Shown piece by piece: positions 52,550 through 60,551 of a stretch of 64,000 bases of DNA (positions are counted from its first letter, which is position 1; each line of letters opens with the position of its first letter). The notes under the pieces were generated by a model. The model made no database searches. It was not told the DNA's origin and was given only the letters and a program-made list of their open reading frames with translations. This stretch comes from Saccharicrinis sp963677655 (GTDB lineage: Bacteria; Bacteroidota; Bacteroidia; Bacteroidales; Marinilabiliaceae), in assembly GCA_963677655.1 (NCBI GenBank), contig OY782088.1, one strand, 5' to 3'. Made by a program: the position numbers and the translations under genes.

Positions 52550-55102
52550 ATGAAGCAAAAACTACTTATTATTGGCTGCCTGATTTTAGGCGGTTTTGCA
52601 TTGAATGCACAAACGGGCAATTATTTTGCAGGGGATGGAGCACTTACATCCATTACCACAGGAGATTACAACGTAGCAGTGGGCGATTCAGCCTCAACTA
52701 CGCTTTATTCCGGAAGCTATAATGTAAGCCTGGGTTATAAAGCAGGATATTCTGCTACTAGCTCCGGTGAAAATGTATATCTGGGTTACTTAGCAGGTTT
52801 TTCAAATACATCAGGTACAGATAATGTATTTATTGGTTTTAGGGCCGGATATTATAACACAACAGATACAGACAATACATTTGTAGGAAATGCTGCCGGA
52901 TTCAATAATGTTGGGGGTAGTGACAATACTTATATAGGAGAACGAGCAGGAAAGAATTTCACAAGTGGAGATGACAATACATTTATTGGGTGCCAGGCAG
53001 GTGCTGGTGATTATTCATCCGTTTATAGTACAACAACTGCAACAACCAGTCCTTCTACAGGTTCCGACAATACAGCCATTGGATCAGCCGCTGGATTTAA
53101 CCTTACAACCGGATATAGAAATTGTTTTGTAGGGAGTGAAGCGGGTTATGATAATACCACTGGATATTACAATACATTTGTAGGCGATTCTGCTGGTATT
53201 GATGGTAGTGTTGGTTTTGCAAACACCTTTGTTGGTCAGGCAGCCGGTCCTTGTACTGAATATGGCAGTCATAATACCTTTATGGGTTATCGTGCCGGTT
53301 GGGATAATAACCGTACAAATGAAACTACAGGCGAGGGTTGGTACAATACTTATTTTGGGTCAATGGCTGGCCACACCAACCGTGAAGGGAATGGTAACAC
53401 CATAATGGGTTTTCAGGCAGATTTTAGTAGCACCGGAACGAGCAGTGGAAACAATCAGGACAATATAGCTATTGGCCGTAATGCCATAATTGGAAGTGAA
53501 AGTAATGGTGTAAATGGAATTATTACTTTAGGTGCCTATTCAAGAGTTAATAAACATTACTCAATAGCAATAGGCTATAATACATACAACCAAGGCCGAA
53601 GAGGCGTTAGTATAGGTTATGATCTTGACGTTAATGATGGAGACGAGGATGTTACAGCCATGGGGTATGATGCAACAGTTAATGGTGATGCCATTTCATT
53701 ATTAGGTTCACAGGCTAATGCAAGCGATAGTGCTACAGTTATTGGTTATATGGCTACAGGTGATAGTTTAACAGTTGCTGTAGGTTCAAAAGCAAGCGCT
53801 GCAGGCAAATATTCAATTGCACTAGGAGCTAATACTTCTTCAGCCTATAATTATTCGGCAGTTATTGGCTATGGAGCCAAAGCAGAGAGTAACAATAGTT
53901 TTATAGTTGGAGGAAATGACGCTACTACCAGAATGACTTTGGGTATCGGAACAACAACCCCTAACCTAAATGCCAGTATTGATCTTTCTGAAACAGATAA
54001 AGGTTTTTTAATTAACAGATTAACAACTACTGAAAAAACTACCCTTGAAGCTTTACTTTCCGAAACAGACAAGGGAATGATGATTTATGACAGCACTCTG
54101 AATTATTTAAATACCTGGGATGGTACTCAATGGGTACAATCAGGAATTCAAACCCTTAGTATAGATAATAATACTTTATCCATCACTGAGGGAAACTCTG
54201 TTAGCTTATCCTCTTATCTTGATAATACTGATGAGCAGGAATTAGACCTAGCTGATAATACATTAACTATCTCTGGTGGAAGTAACAAAGTAGACCTTTC
54301 TGCTTATTTGGACAATACAGATAACCAGGAATTAAGTATTACTAATGACCTTATTAGTATTTCGGGAGGTACGAATTCTGTTGACTTATCGGCTTATAAA
54401 GACAATACAGATAATCAGGAGTTAAGTATTGCAAATGATCTTATAAGCATTTCAGGAGGAACTAATACTGTAGACCTATCGGCTTATAAGGATAATACTG
54501 ATGCACAAACTTTATCGTTAACAGGAAGTTCTCTTTCTATAGCAAATGGTAATAGTGTTGATCTTTCAGCACTTCAGGATGGTTTTGAAGCCAACACCGA
54601 TGAGCAAACTTTATCATTAGCCGGTAGTACTCTTTCTATCTCGGGAGGTAATTCGGTTGATTTATCTAACCTTTTAACCGACTTATATTCAAGAGTGGCA
54701 ACTTTAGAAGGCAAGGTGGATGTATTAGAAACAGAAAACACTGATCATGAGTCAAGAATATCTGATTTAGAAACAACTGTTGCCATGTTAGAAACATACC
54801 ATAGTGTATCTACGTCTAGTACAACTTTGAAGAGTTCTTCTCAAAAATCGGTCCTGTACCAAAACTTTCCGAACCCAACATCTGGTTCTACAATGATTAA
54901 CTATGAAATAGTTGAACACTTTAGTGATGCTTCTATTGCTTTATATAGTATGATTGGCAAATCCATTACCAAATATGAAATTACATCAGAAGGTAAAGGA
55001 TTTATAGAAGTTAACACCTCTAATTTTTCAAAGGGAACATATATATACTCATTAATTATTGATGGTGCTGTTATCGATACCAAAAAAATGGTGGTAGAAT
55101 AG
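52550..55102 (+). CDS. YadA-head-like repeat adhesin with T9SS sorting domain
   Basis: This 850-residue secreted protein has a signal peptide (cleavage near LNAQ). About residues 25-450 are YadA-head-type repeats (pattern N-T-x-(I/V)-G-x-x-A-G, for example NTFVGNAAGFNNVGGSDNTY). A linker follows with SLETDKG-like and MMIYDSTLNYLNTWDG segments. Four to five 30-residue repeats (DNTDNQELSI..ISISGG..VDLSAY) come next, then a coiled coil (VATLEGKVDVLETENTDHESR). The end is a T9SS type A sorting domain (NFPNPTSGSTMINYEI to TKKMVVE). It is likely a trimeric or fibre-like surface protein. Confidence 0.85.
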   Translation: MKQKLLIIGCLILGGFALNAQTGNYFAGDGALTSITTGDYNVAVGDSASTTLYSGSYNVSLGYKAGYSATSSGENVYLGYLAGFSNTSGTDNVFIGFRAGYYNTTDTDNTFVGNAAGFNNVGGSDNTYIGERAGKNFTSGDDNTFIGCQAGAGDYSSVYSTTTATTSPSTGSDNTAIGSAAGFNLTTGYRNCFVGSEAGYDNTTGYYNTFVGDSAGIDGSVGFANTFVGQAAGPCTEYGSHNTFMGYRAGWDNNRTNETTGEGWYNTYFGSMAGHTNREGNGNTIMGFQADFSSTGTSSGNNQDNIAIGRNAIIGSESNGVNGIITLGAYSRVNKHYSIAIGYNTYNQGRRGVSIGYDLDVNDGDEDVTAMGYDATVNGDAISLLGSQANASDSATVIGYMATGDSLTVAVGSKASAAGKYSIALGANTSSAYNYSAVIGYGAKAESNNSFIVGGNDATTRMTLGIGTTTPNLNASIDLSETDKGFLINRLTTTEKTTLEALLSETDKGMMIYDSTLNYLNTWDGTQWVQSGIQTLSIDNNTLSITEGNSVSLSSYLDNTDEQELDLADNTLTISGGSNKVDLSAYLDNTDNQELSITNDLISISGGTNSVDLSAYKDNTDNQELSIANDLISISGGTNTVDLSAYKDNTDAQTLSLTGSSLSIANGNSVDLSALQDGFEANTDEQTLSLAGSTLSISGGNSVDLSNLLTDLYSRVATLEGKVDVLETENTDHESRISDLETTVAMLETYHSVSTSSTTLKSSSQKSVLYQNFPNPTSGSTMINYEIVEHFSDASIALYSMIGKSITKYEITSEGKGFIEVNTSNFSKGTYIYSLIIDGAVIDTKKMVVE
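54220..54490 (+). repeat. 90-bp tandem repeats inside the cargo gene
   Basis: Three consecutive 90-bp units encode DNTDxQELxI..ISGG..VDLSAY. Units near 54310-54399 and 54400-54489 differ mainly at third codon positions, so the repeat is kept at protein level. Confidence 0.75.
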
Positions 55103-55135
55103 TTATTAAACATTAAAATATAGGGTTAACATTTC

Positions 55136-55173
55136 AAGTCCTGGTTTATCTTTAATATGATAGGCCGGGACTT
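55136..55173 (+). terminator. Terminator of the T9SS cargo gene
   Basis: AAGTCCTGG (55136-55144) pairs with CCGGGACTT (55165-55173) with one G-U pair and a 20-base loop, 33 bp after the stop; the following sequence is T-rich. Confidence 0.6.
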
Positions 55174-55533
55174 ATATTTTCTGCTTACCAACTCCCCTTC
55201 CATACAGATTTGTTATACTATCGCAGTCTTATGAATTAATTGAGTATAAAGTTGCAAACATGAACACAGAGTAGATACTAAGACTCAAAGTTTTTTTAAA
55301 CTAACACGAAATCATAATACTTAATAAAACTCTGTCCCTTCGTGCATCAGTGATTATTTCGCTGGTATTTTTATTGTTATTATTTACATAATACTACTCA
55401 CGTAAACACTCAGTCCTCTACCCTTTAAATATTTACATATATTTTCAAGCTATTTATCACTCAATTCAAACCATTCGTCATAATACACTATTTGATTATG
55501 TTATTTTAACGTTTATTTACTGTTAATTAAAAT

Positions 55534-55590
55534 GCGGACCACTTCTGACCCCTAATGCTAGCCGGCGAAAGTTGTCATTAGTGTGTCCGC
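55534..55590. repeat. Interrupted inverted repeat (hairpin)
   Basis: GCGGAC (55534-55539) pairs with GTCCGC (55585-55590), and inside it TAATG (55553-55557) pairs with CATTA (55576-55580); CAC/GTG adds more. It lies 31 bp before the start of the gene at 55622 and is much more GC-rich than its surroundings. Confidence 0.5.
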
Positions 55591-55621
55591 TAATGTATAA
55601 TTTTCAAAATTAATCAATTTT

Positions 55622-56092
55622 ATGAAGAATCTTCATCAAACTAGCATTCCTCAGGAAGCGCTAACAGAAGCTCTAAACAAACTTAATGAGGTAAGCAGTA
55701 TCCTATCTCCGTATCTTTTAACGGTATCAAAAGATGAGAAAAAAGGTTTAGCAAAAATGGGTGACAAATCATTGGCCTTTGTTACAGAAGCCTATGAATA
55801 CAGTAAACAATTTCCTAATCTTCGACCAGCATTCTCTTCGCAAGAGGATTTTAACATTGATGTTGCTGATGCAACAGGACTTTTACCTGTAGCTTCTCTA
55901 TTAGAAAAAATTTTAAGCCAGGTTGATGACACGGCTTTAATTGCAGGAAGTGAAGCTTTAAACCATGCTTTGATGTTCTACAATAACACAAAACTAGCTG
56001 CTAAAAATGGTATTGCAGGAGCACAAGAAATTACAGATACCTTAGGTGCTCGTTTTGCTCGTAGAAAAAGAAAAACTGAAGTCACTGAATAA
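55622..56092 (+). CDS. Unknown small soluble helical protein
   Basis: This 156-residue protein has no signal peptide or membrane helix. It is helix-rich, with a regular N-terminal half (LNEVSSILSPYLLTVSKDEKKGLAKMGDKSLAFVTEAYEY) and a basic end (GARFARRKRKTEVTE) that suggests nucleic-acid or membrane-surface contact. I do not recognise a named family. It is a single gene with an upstream hairpin and a clean downstream terminator, so it is probably real and expressed. Confidence 0.75.
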   Translation: MKNLHQTSIPQEALTEALNKLNEVSSILSPYLLTVSKDEKKGLAKMGDKSLAFVTEAYEYSKQFPNLRPAFSSQEDFNIDVADATGLLPVASLLEKILSQVDDTALIAGSEALNHALMFYNNTKLAAKNGIAGAQEITDTLGARFARRKRKTEVTE

Positions 56093-56119
56093 TAAACTAA
56101 AAGTGCACAAGTGAATCTG

Positions 56120-56145
56120 AATCCGGTAAAATTGTTTACCGGATT
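56120..56145 (+). terminator. Terminator of the gene at 55622
   Basis: An 11-bp perfect stem (AATCCGGTAAA with TTTACCGGATT) with loop ATTG is followed by a T-run, 27 bp after the stop. Confidence 0.9.
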
Positions 56146-56635
56146 TTTTGATTATATCACAGAGCTGTCCTAAGAAATTTTGTTAACTGGCGCTTCGCCC
56201 AGACCAGACTTCGTTTTTTAGTTCACAAGGTCTGTTTCTTGATTGTGTTCATGATTTTCGCTTCGCTACAATTGTCTTGACACAAAAAATGAAGCAAAAA
56301 AAGTCCAGGCTGCACCCATCTCACTCTAAAAACTACGGATATTTGACTGAAACCGTTTAAACTCGCTGCGCTCAAACAAAAACGATTTTTAATCGTCAAT
56401 CTAACCTTGTTTTTTGGTTCACTGGCTGAGGCCATTAAAGAGCTGGCTAAAGATCAAATCCTATTACTTATTTAATACAAATTTGATTATAATTTTTATA
56501 TTACAAACAGGAACTTTCATACTATAAACATCAACGTTGAGGTTTTATATCGCAAACTTGTCAGTATTTATATAAACTTTGATGCAAAACCTGACAAGCT
56601 TACCATAAATTTTACGAAACATTCAATTTAAAATT

Positions 56636-57020
56636 CGGAGCATCTCACTTTTTTCATGGAAACTCCCACTTTTTCATTGGAGCGTTTCATTTAAAATATT
56701 AGTATACCCATAAAAATATACGGAGCATGCCACTTTTTTTAGTGGAGCACCAAAGAATTTGTTTCAGCATTCTCTGAAATTTATTGGAGCTTGTCAGAAA
56801 AACTGACACGCTTGATACAACTTTGTATGATCCATGATAAAAAAAATTGAATGCTCCGCACTATTTTTCTGGCCTTCCGTACTTTTTTAGAGACCTTCCG
56901 TATTTTTTTTGAGATCTTCCATGTTTTTTTCTTAAAGCTTCATATATCCTTCTATAAGCTTCCACTCTTTTTTTGGGGCGCTCCACACTTTTTTAATCAG
57001 TTACCATGCTTTTTTTAAGT
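56636..57020. repeat. Degenerate ~21-bp repeats with phased T-tracts
   Basis: Units such as CTTCCGTACTTTTTTAGAGAC recur. T-tracts of 5-8 begin at 56649, 56670, 56734, 56864, 56883, 56903, 56924, 56968, 56989 and 57010. Spacings are about 19-22 bp or multiples, close to two helical turns. Each T-tract is preceded by a CC(A/G)x-type block (CCGTA, CCATG, CCACAC). Confidence 0.65.
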
Positions 57021-57241
57021 GTCTCGATACATGAAATATAAACGATGACAGAAAATATTTGAAATTCCGTATGCCATTACACAAATATTCATGGTTTCAC
57101 CCTAAAGTTTGGTGTTATAAATAGATACTGTTTATTCCTGATTAGAACTCTATGATTTTACTACGACAGAAATGCAATTTAATTGAAAATGTTATTTTTG
57201 GCTAAAATCTATTTTTAACTCATTAAAACCTAACTCAGTCT

Positions 57242-57952
57242 ATGAAAAATACGGTTACAATAGTATTGCTATCCTTAGCTCTTGGAATAATTGGTGGAGT
57301 ATTGATCCATAAACGATTTGTTAAACCAAACTCAAATGATATTGCAAAGTTTAAGGAGATTATTAAAATTAAAGAACTGCATTTATTAAAACACACCTAC
57401 CAGGATTTAACTTTTATACATCGTAAAAACGATACCGGTAAAAGCTTAAAAGCAGTAGCTACAGTTCCGGTAAATATTTCGGCCTTTATAGATTTAACAA
57501 AAATGCAAATTAAATACTGTAGCGATACCATTTCAAAAATAATATTACCCTCGCCCCAAATGACAGATCCAAATTATCAGATAGATAAAATGGAGGTTAA
57601 AAGAATAAAGAGTTTTCAATTGCATATTGGTAAAGACTTATATTCAGAGGTATTGATTTACTTAAAAGACATTGTCAACAGACGTAAAAAAGCGATTATA
57701 CAATTATCGGTAGAAAACGGTATTATTAAAGAAACAAAAGAAAGTGCAAAAGAATATATTACATCATTATTGAAAGGATTTACTTTAAAACCTGTACCCA
57801 TAGAGTTTTTACAAGAAGAACATATTACCAAACAAGCTAATCAACCTGTACTTTCTGATACAATTAATACTAAAGTGTTTGATTTAAATAACAAAGACTT
57901 GCCTGTTGCTTACTTACCTGAGCTTTTAGGCGTTGTAAATTTAAAAGAATAA
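57242..57952 (+). CDS. DUF4230-like membrane-anchored protein
   Basis: This 236-residue protein has one N-terminal membrane segment (TVTIVLLSLALGIIGGVLI) and a large extracytoplasmic domain: IKELHLLKHTYQDLTFI, VPVNISAFIDLTKMQI, ISKIILPSPQM and ENGIIKETKESAKEYITSLLKGF. This order resembles DUF4230 proteins, which I recall as widespread and uncharacterised. The C-terminal 45 residues (after PVPIEF) are extra and polar. It is 68 bp before the YARHG gene on the same strand. Confidence 0.65.
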   Translation: MKNTVTIVLLSLALGIIGGVLIHKRFVKPNSNDIAKFKEIIKIKELHLLKHTYQDLTFIHRKNDTGKSLKAVATVPVNISAFIDLTKMQIKYCSDTISKIILPSPQMTDPNYQIDKMEVKRIKSFQLHIGKDLYSEVLIYLKDIVNRRKKAIIQLSVENGIIKETKESAKEYITSLLKGFTLKPVPIEFLQEEHITKQANQPVLSDTINTKVFDLNNKDLPVAYLPELLGVVNLKE

Positions 57953-58020
57953 TTTTTTCACTCTCATTGATAACCCGAGTTCGATATAAAATTATTAGCT
58001 CAGACCGCTTATAAACAAAT

Positions 58021-58812
58021 ATGAAGCAGTTAGGCAAAATTATATTATCTATGAAGATTTTTTTTATACTCATTTATTTGGGATTGAATATTGTGGATGT
58101 ACTAGCACAATTTGATGATCCAAGTTTATATATTGAAATTAAGAAAATTGAAGATCTACCTTCTGATTTTCCATCAAATTGTATTGTAAGAGAATACTGG
58201 CCGTCGGCAATTGCTGGTGATTATATTTTTTATCCAGATGGGAGCTTTATATTCCAAGACTTATCAGGAGCATCAACCTCATATTCTGTAGGAATATGGT
58301 TAATTGACAAAGATAATATCAAGATAAATACACATAAAATAGTTGGTAGTAGACCTATTGGTGAACCATTAAATCCAGAAGTAAGTTATGCTGATAATCC
58401 TGATGTTCTTTATGAATTCGAAACATATGAAGATTTTGAATACTGGATTAATGAAGAAAAGATATTGAGCTTAAAAGATTTCTTTTTAAGTGGTGATCCA
58501 TGGTTGTTGACGCATCGCCAAGCATGTACCTTTAAGGTAAATGTCGATGAATATTCAATTCCTGGTCAATATAAACAAGCTTCATGTAAAAAGTTAAATA
58601 ACAATGACCTTAAAGATTTAGACAAACAGGAACTTCGACTAATGCGTAATGAAATATTTGCACGATATGGATATAAATTTAAATCAATAGACTTGCAAAA
58701 GTATTTTATAAGTAAGGATTGGTATCACGGCTACGCAACAAATGTTGACAAATATTTAACGGACATCGAAAAGCAAAATATTGAACTAATAAGCAAATTC
58801 GAACAGAAATAA
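58021..58812 (+). CDS. Secreted YARHG-domain protein
   Basis: This 263-residue protein has an N-terminal signal peptide (LIYLGLNIVDVLAQ) and a unique middle region with several aromatic and acidic segments. A C-terminal YARHG domain is clear: KQELRLMRNEIFARYGYKF, SKDWYHGYATN, YLTDIEKQNIELI. The start could be 58021 or Met11 (58051); both keep the signal peptide. An attC-like or repeat-like element begins five bases after its stop. YARHG domains are extracellular and of unknown role. Confidence 0.82.
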   Translation: MKQLGKIILSMKIFFILIYLGLNIVDVLAQFDDPSLYIEIKKIEDLPSDFPSNCIVREYWPSAIAGDYIFYPDGSFIFQDLSGASTSYSVGIWLIDKDNIKINTHKIVGSRPIGEPLNPEVSYADNPDVLYEFETYEDFEYWINEEKILSLKDFFLSGDPWLLTHRQACTFKVNVDEYSIPGQYKQASCKKLNNNDLKDLDKQELRLMRNEIFARYGYKFKSIDLQKYFISKDWYHGYATNVDKYLTDIEKQNIELISKFEQK

Positions 58813-58816
58813 CTTT

Positions 58817-58941
58817 GCCTAACCCGCTGGAAATAATGCATGGCGCGATTTGCTCGTCCTGACGCCTTTGTCTACTTTCTTAGTCCTCTATCGGGTGACA
58901 CTACACCATGCCTAATGCACCACCACTTCATCTAGTTAAAC
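58817..58941. repeat. attC-like intergenic element 1 (weak)
   Basis: It begins GCCTAAC (58817-58823, RYYYAAC type) directly after the YARHG gene and ends GTTAAAC (58935-58941, GTTRRRY type). Inside, GCATGG (58838-58843) pairs with CCATGC (58906-58911). The end boxes fit integron attC consensus, but pairing is short and no integrase is present. Confidence 0.3.
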
Positions 58942-59073
58942 ACCGCCAACCATAGGACAATCAATTCATTAAGTAGTTTGTTGTAAAAAAGACTGTTTTC
59001 AGCTTTCATAACTAAAATGTAGAGTTTATTTTTAGTTATTGAATTTAAAGAAACCCAAAACTCTAATAAACCA

Positions 59074-59823
59074 ATGATTATGAATTATAGTAATGAATTT
59101 CACAGATTAATTGAAGATTGTAAACAAAATAAACAGTATGTAGGACTTGGTAATCCAAATGCAAAAATACTATTTATTGGCAAAGAAACAGGAGTTGATA
59201 TTGGAACTCAATTATATCATGGAATGGGAGAATCATGGTTAGAAAAGAAATTTGATTACTCAAGTCGTTTTAGACCAACTGAAGCACAATTATGCGATGG
59301 AAAGCACACTTGGCAAAAATATCAGAAGTTATTTGAATTAATAATTTCAGAGCAATTAGATAATAACAATATAAAAGCTAAAGACGAAGATTATGAAATA
59401 ACATTTGTTGAAAATGTATTTACATCAGAACTAAGTAATTTAGCTGCACCAAATACAAGAGATGCAAAGAAGAATAAAGAATTTTCGTCTGCATTGAAAG
59501 AACGCAAGGAATCATTTTGGAAAAACGAATTTATAAAGCAATTTCCTATTGTCTTTATTTTTGCTTCTGATAATAAGTATATTGAAACTTATCAAGGGGA
59601 AGTTTGTGAATTATTTGATGTTAAATTTTATGAACAACGAACTGCTAAACAAGATAAGTATTGGATTCATTATGCCGAAGAAGGTATGCATCAAGTTTAT
59701 CCAAAATTATTGATTCATACGCGACAGCTTACAAATGGTGCATCAAATGATCTTATTAATGATCTTGCGGAAGTAGCAAAACAGTTTATTAAAGAGCATT
59801 CTATTAATATTAAAGTGAATTAG
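59074..59823 (+). CDS. Unknown protein, possibly uracil-DNA-glycosylase-like fold
   Basis: This 249-residue soluble protein has the N-terminal block VGLGNPNAKILFIGKETGVD, which resembles the first motif of the UDG superfamily. Also seen are FVENVFTSELSNLAAP, FPIVFIFASDN and a late LLIHTRQLTNGASNDLINDL, where a UDG-type His motif could sit. This is a fold-level guess; a catalytic role is not shown. Met1 and Met3 are both possible starts. It lies alone between the two attC-like elements, like a cassette gene. Confidence 0.6.
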   Translation: MIMNYSNEFHRLIEDCKQNKQYVGLGNPNAKILFIGKETGVDIGTQLYHGMGESWLEKKFDYSSRFRPTEAQLCDGKHTWQKYQKLFELIISEQLDNNNIKAKDEDYEITFVENVFTSELSNLAAPNTRDAKKNKEFSSALKERKESFWKNEFIKQFPIVFIFASDNKYIETYQGEVCELFDVKFYEQRTAKQDKYWIHYAEEGMHQVYPKLLIHTRQLTNGASNDLINDLAEVAKQFIKEHSINIKVN

Positions 59824-59889
59824 AAACTATTAATATCTAATTTGTAAATTTTATTATAATTATAAAAATGAAATATTAAAATATATTAC

Positions 59890-59997
59890 GGTTGGTAATA
59901 ACTAAGCGTCCTGCCTGTTTGCAAAACAGAGGCTGGATGCGGTGTTGACGAAAACCGACTCAAACTCCTGCTTCGCTTCATCCAGTAACCGTTAGAC
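59890..59997. repeat. attC-like intergenic element 2 (weak)
   Basis: It contains a 15-bp palindrome CTGTTTGCAAAACAG (59915-59929), a stem CTGGATG (59933-59939) with CATCCAG (59979-59985), and ends GTTAGAC (59991-59997, GTTRRRY type). The left box is poor. The right end CTTCATC.AGT is shared with element 1. Confidence 0.3.
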
Positions 59998-60032
59998 TTT
60001 ATTTAAGTATTACAAACATTAACAAAGATCTT

Positions 60033-60504
60033 ATGAATGTGACAAAAAAGACCAGCTTTCATTTTTTTATTACAGGTCTATTGGTGATTGGATATTCCTT
60101 TATAATCAAGACCTATTTTGAAAATATAAATTTGGGAAATAAGTTTAAGTCAAGTGACTTTAGAGAATCTGATTTATATATCTGGATGGGGACTATATGG
60201 ATTGTACTTGGATTAATTTATTATATATTTTATATTTTACATCGTTGACAAAATTCAACTTGAAGACAAATTAACGAAAAGGCATTTTTGGTTTACTCTT
60301 TTTTTTGTTATTGAATTAATGTCTGTTCCTCTACTCGATAAATACTATCCAACTAATTTATATCGAGGCACAATTCTAATGGTGATATTAAATAGTTATA
60401 TGGCTATTTCGTTCATCCTATTTATTATTGGTTTATTTGTATTTATTTCTAATCTGATAAAATCTACAAATGCTTATTTTTTAATAATGAAAAGGTGGAA
60501 ATGA
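60033..60504 (+). pseudogene. Frameshifted small membrane protein
   Basis: Two overlapping frames together make one four-helix membrane protein. The first (60033-60248) has HFFITGLLVIGYSFIIKTYF and WMGTIWIVLGLIYYIFYI. The second is open from 60217, continues VDKIQLEDKLTKRHFWFTLFF (two helices follow, including SYMAISFILFIIGLFVFI) and stops at 60504. The sequence reads naturally if the frame changes by +1 near 60235-60246. Either a sequencing error or a true inactivating indel is possible; two separate small genes are less likely. Confidence 0.55.
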
Positions 60505-60551
60505 CATTAAACAATCCCAAGAAACATTTTGCAATAATTAAAACTAATGCT

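Larger units (their letters stand above)
55103..55621. other. Intergenic region after the T9SS cargo gene
   Basis: This 519-bp gap holds a terminator (55136-55173) and a long hairpin (55534-55590) just before the next gene. The middle is AT-rich with no gene visible. Confidence 0.55.
56093..57241. other. Gene-poor region of 1.15 kb with periodic T-tracts
   Basis: It contains the terminator at 56120-56145, a non-coding block (56190-56450) similar in part to 50390-50620, and an array of T-tracts about 21 bp apart (56636-57020). No credible protein gene is visible on either strand. Confidence 0.6.
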
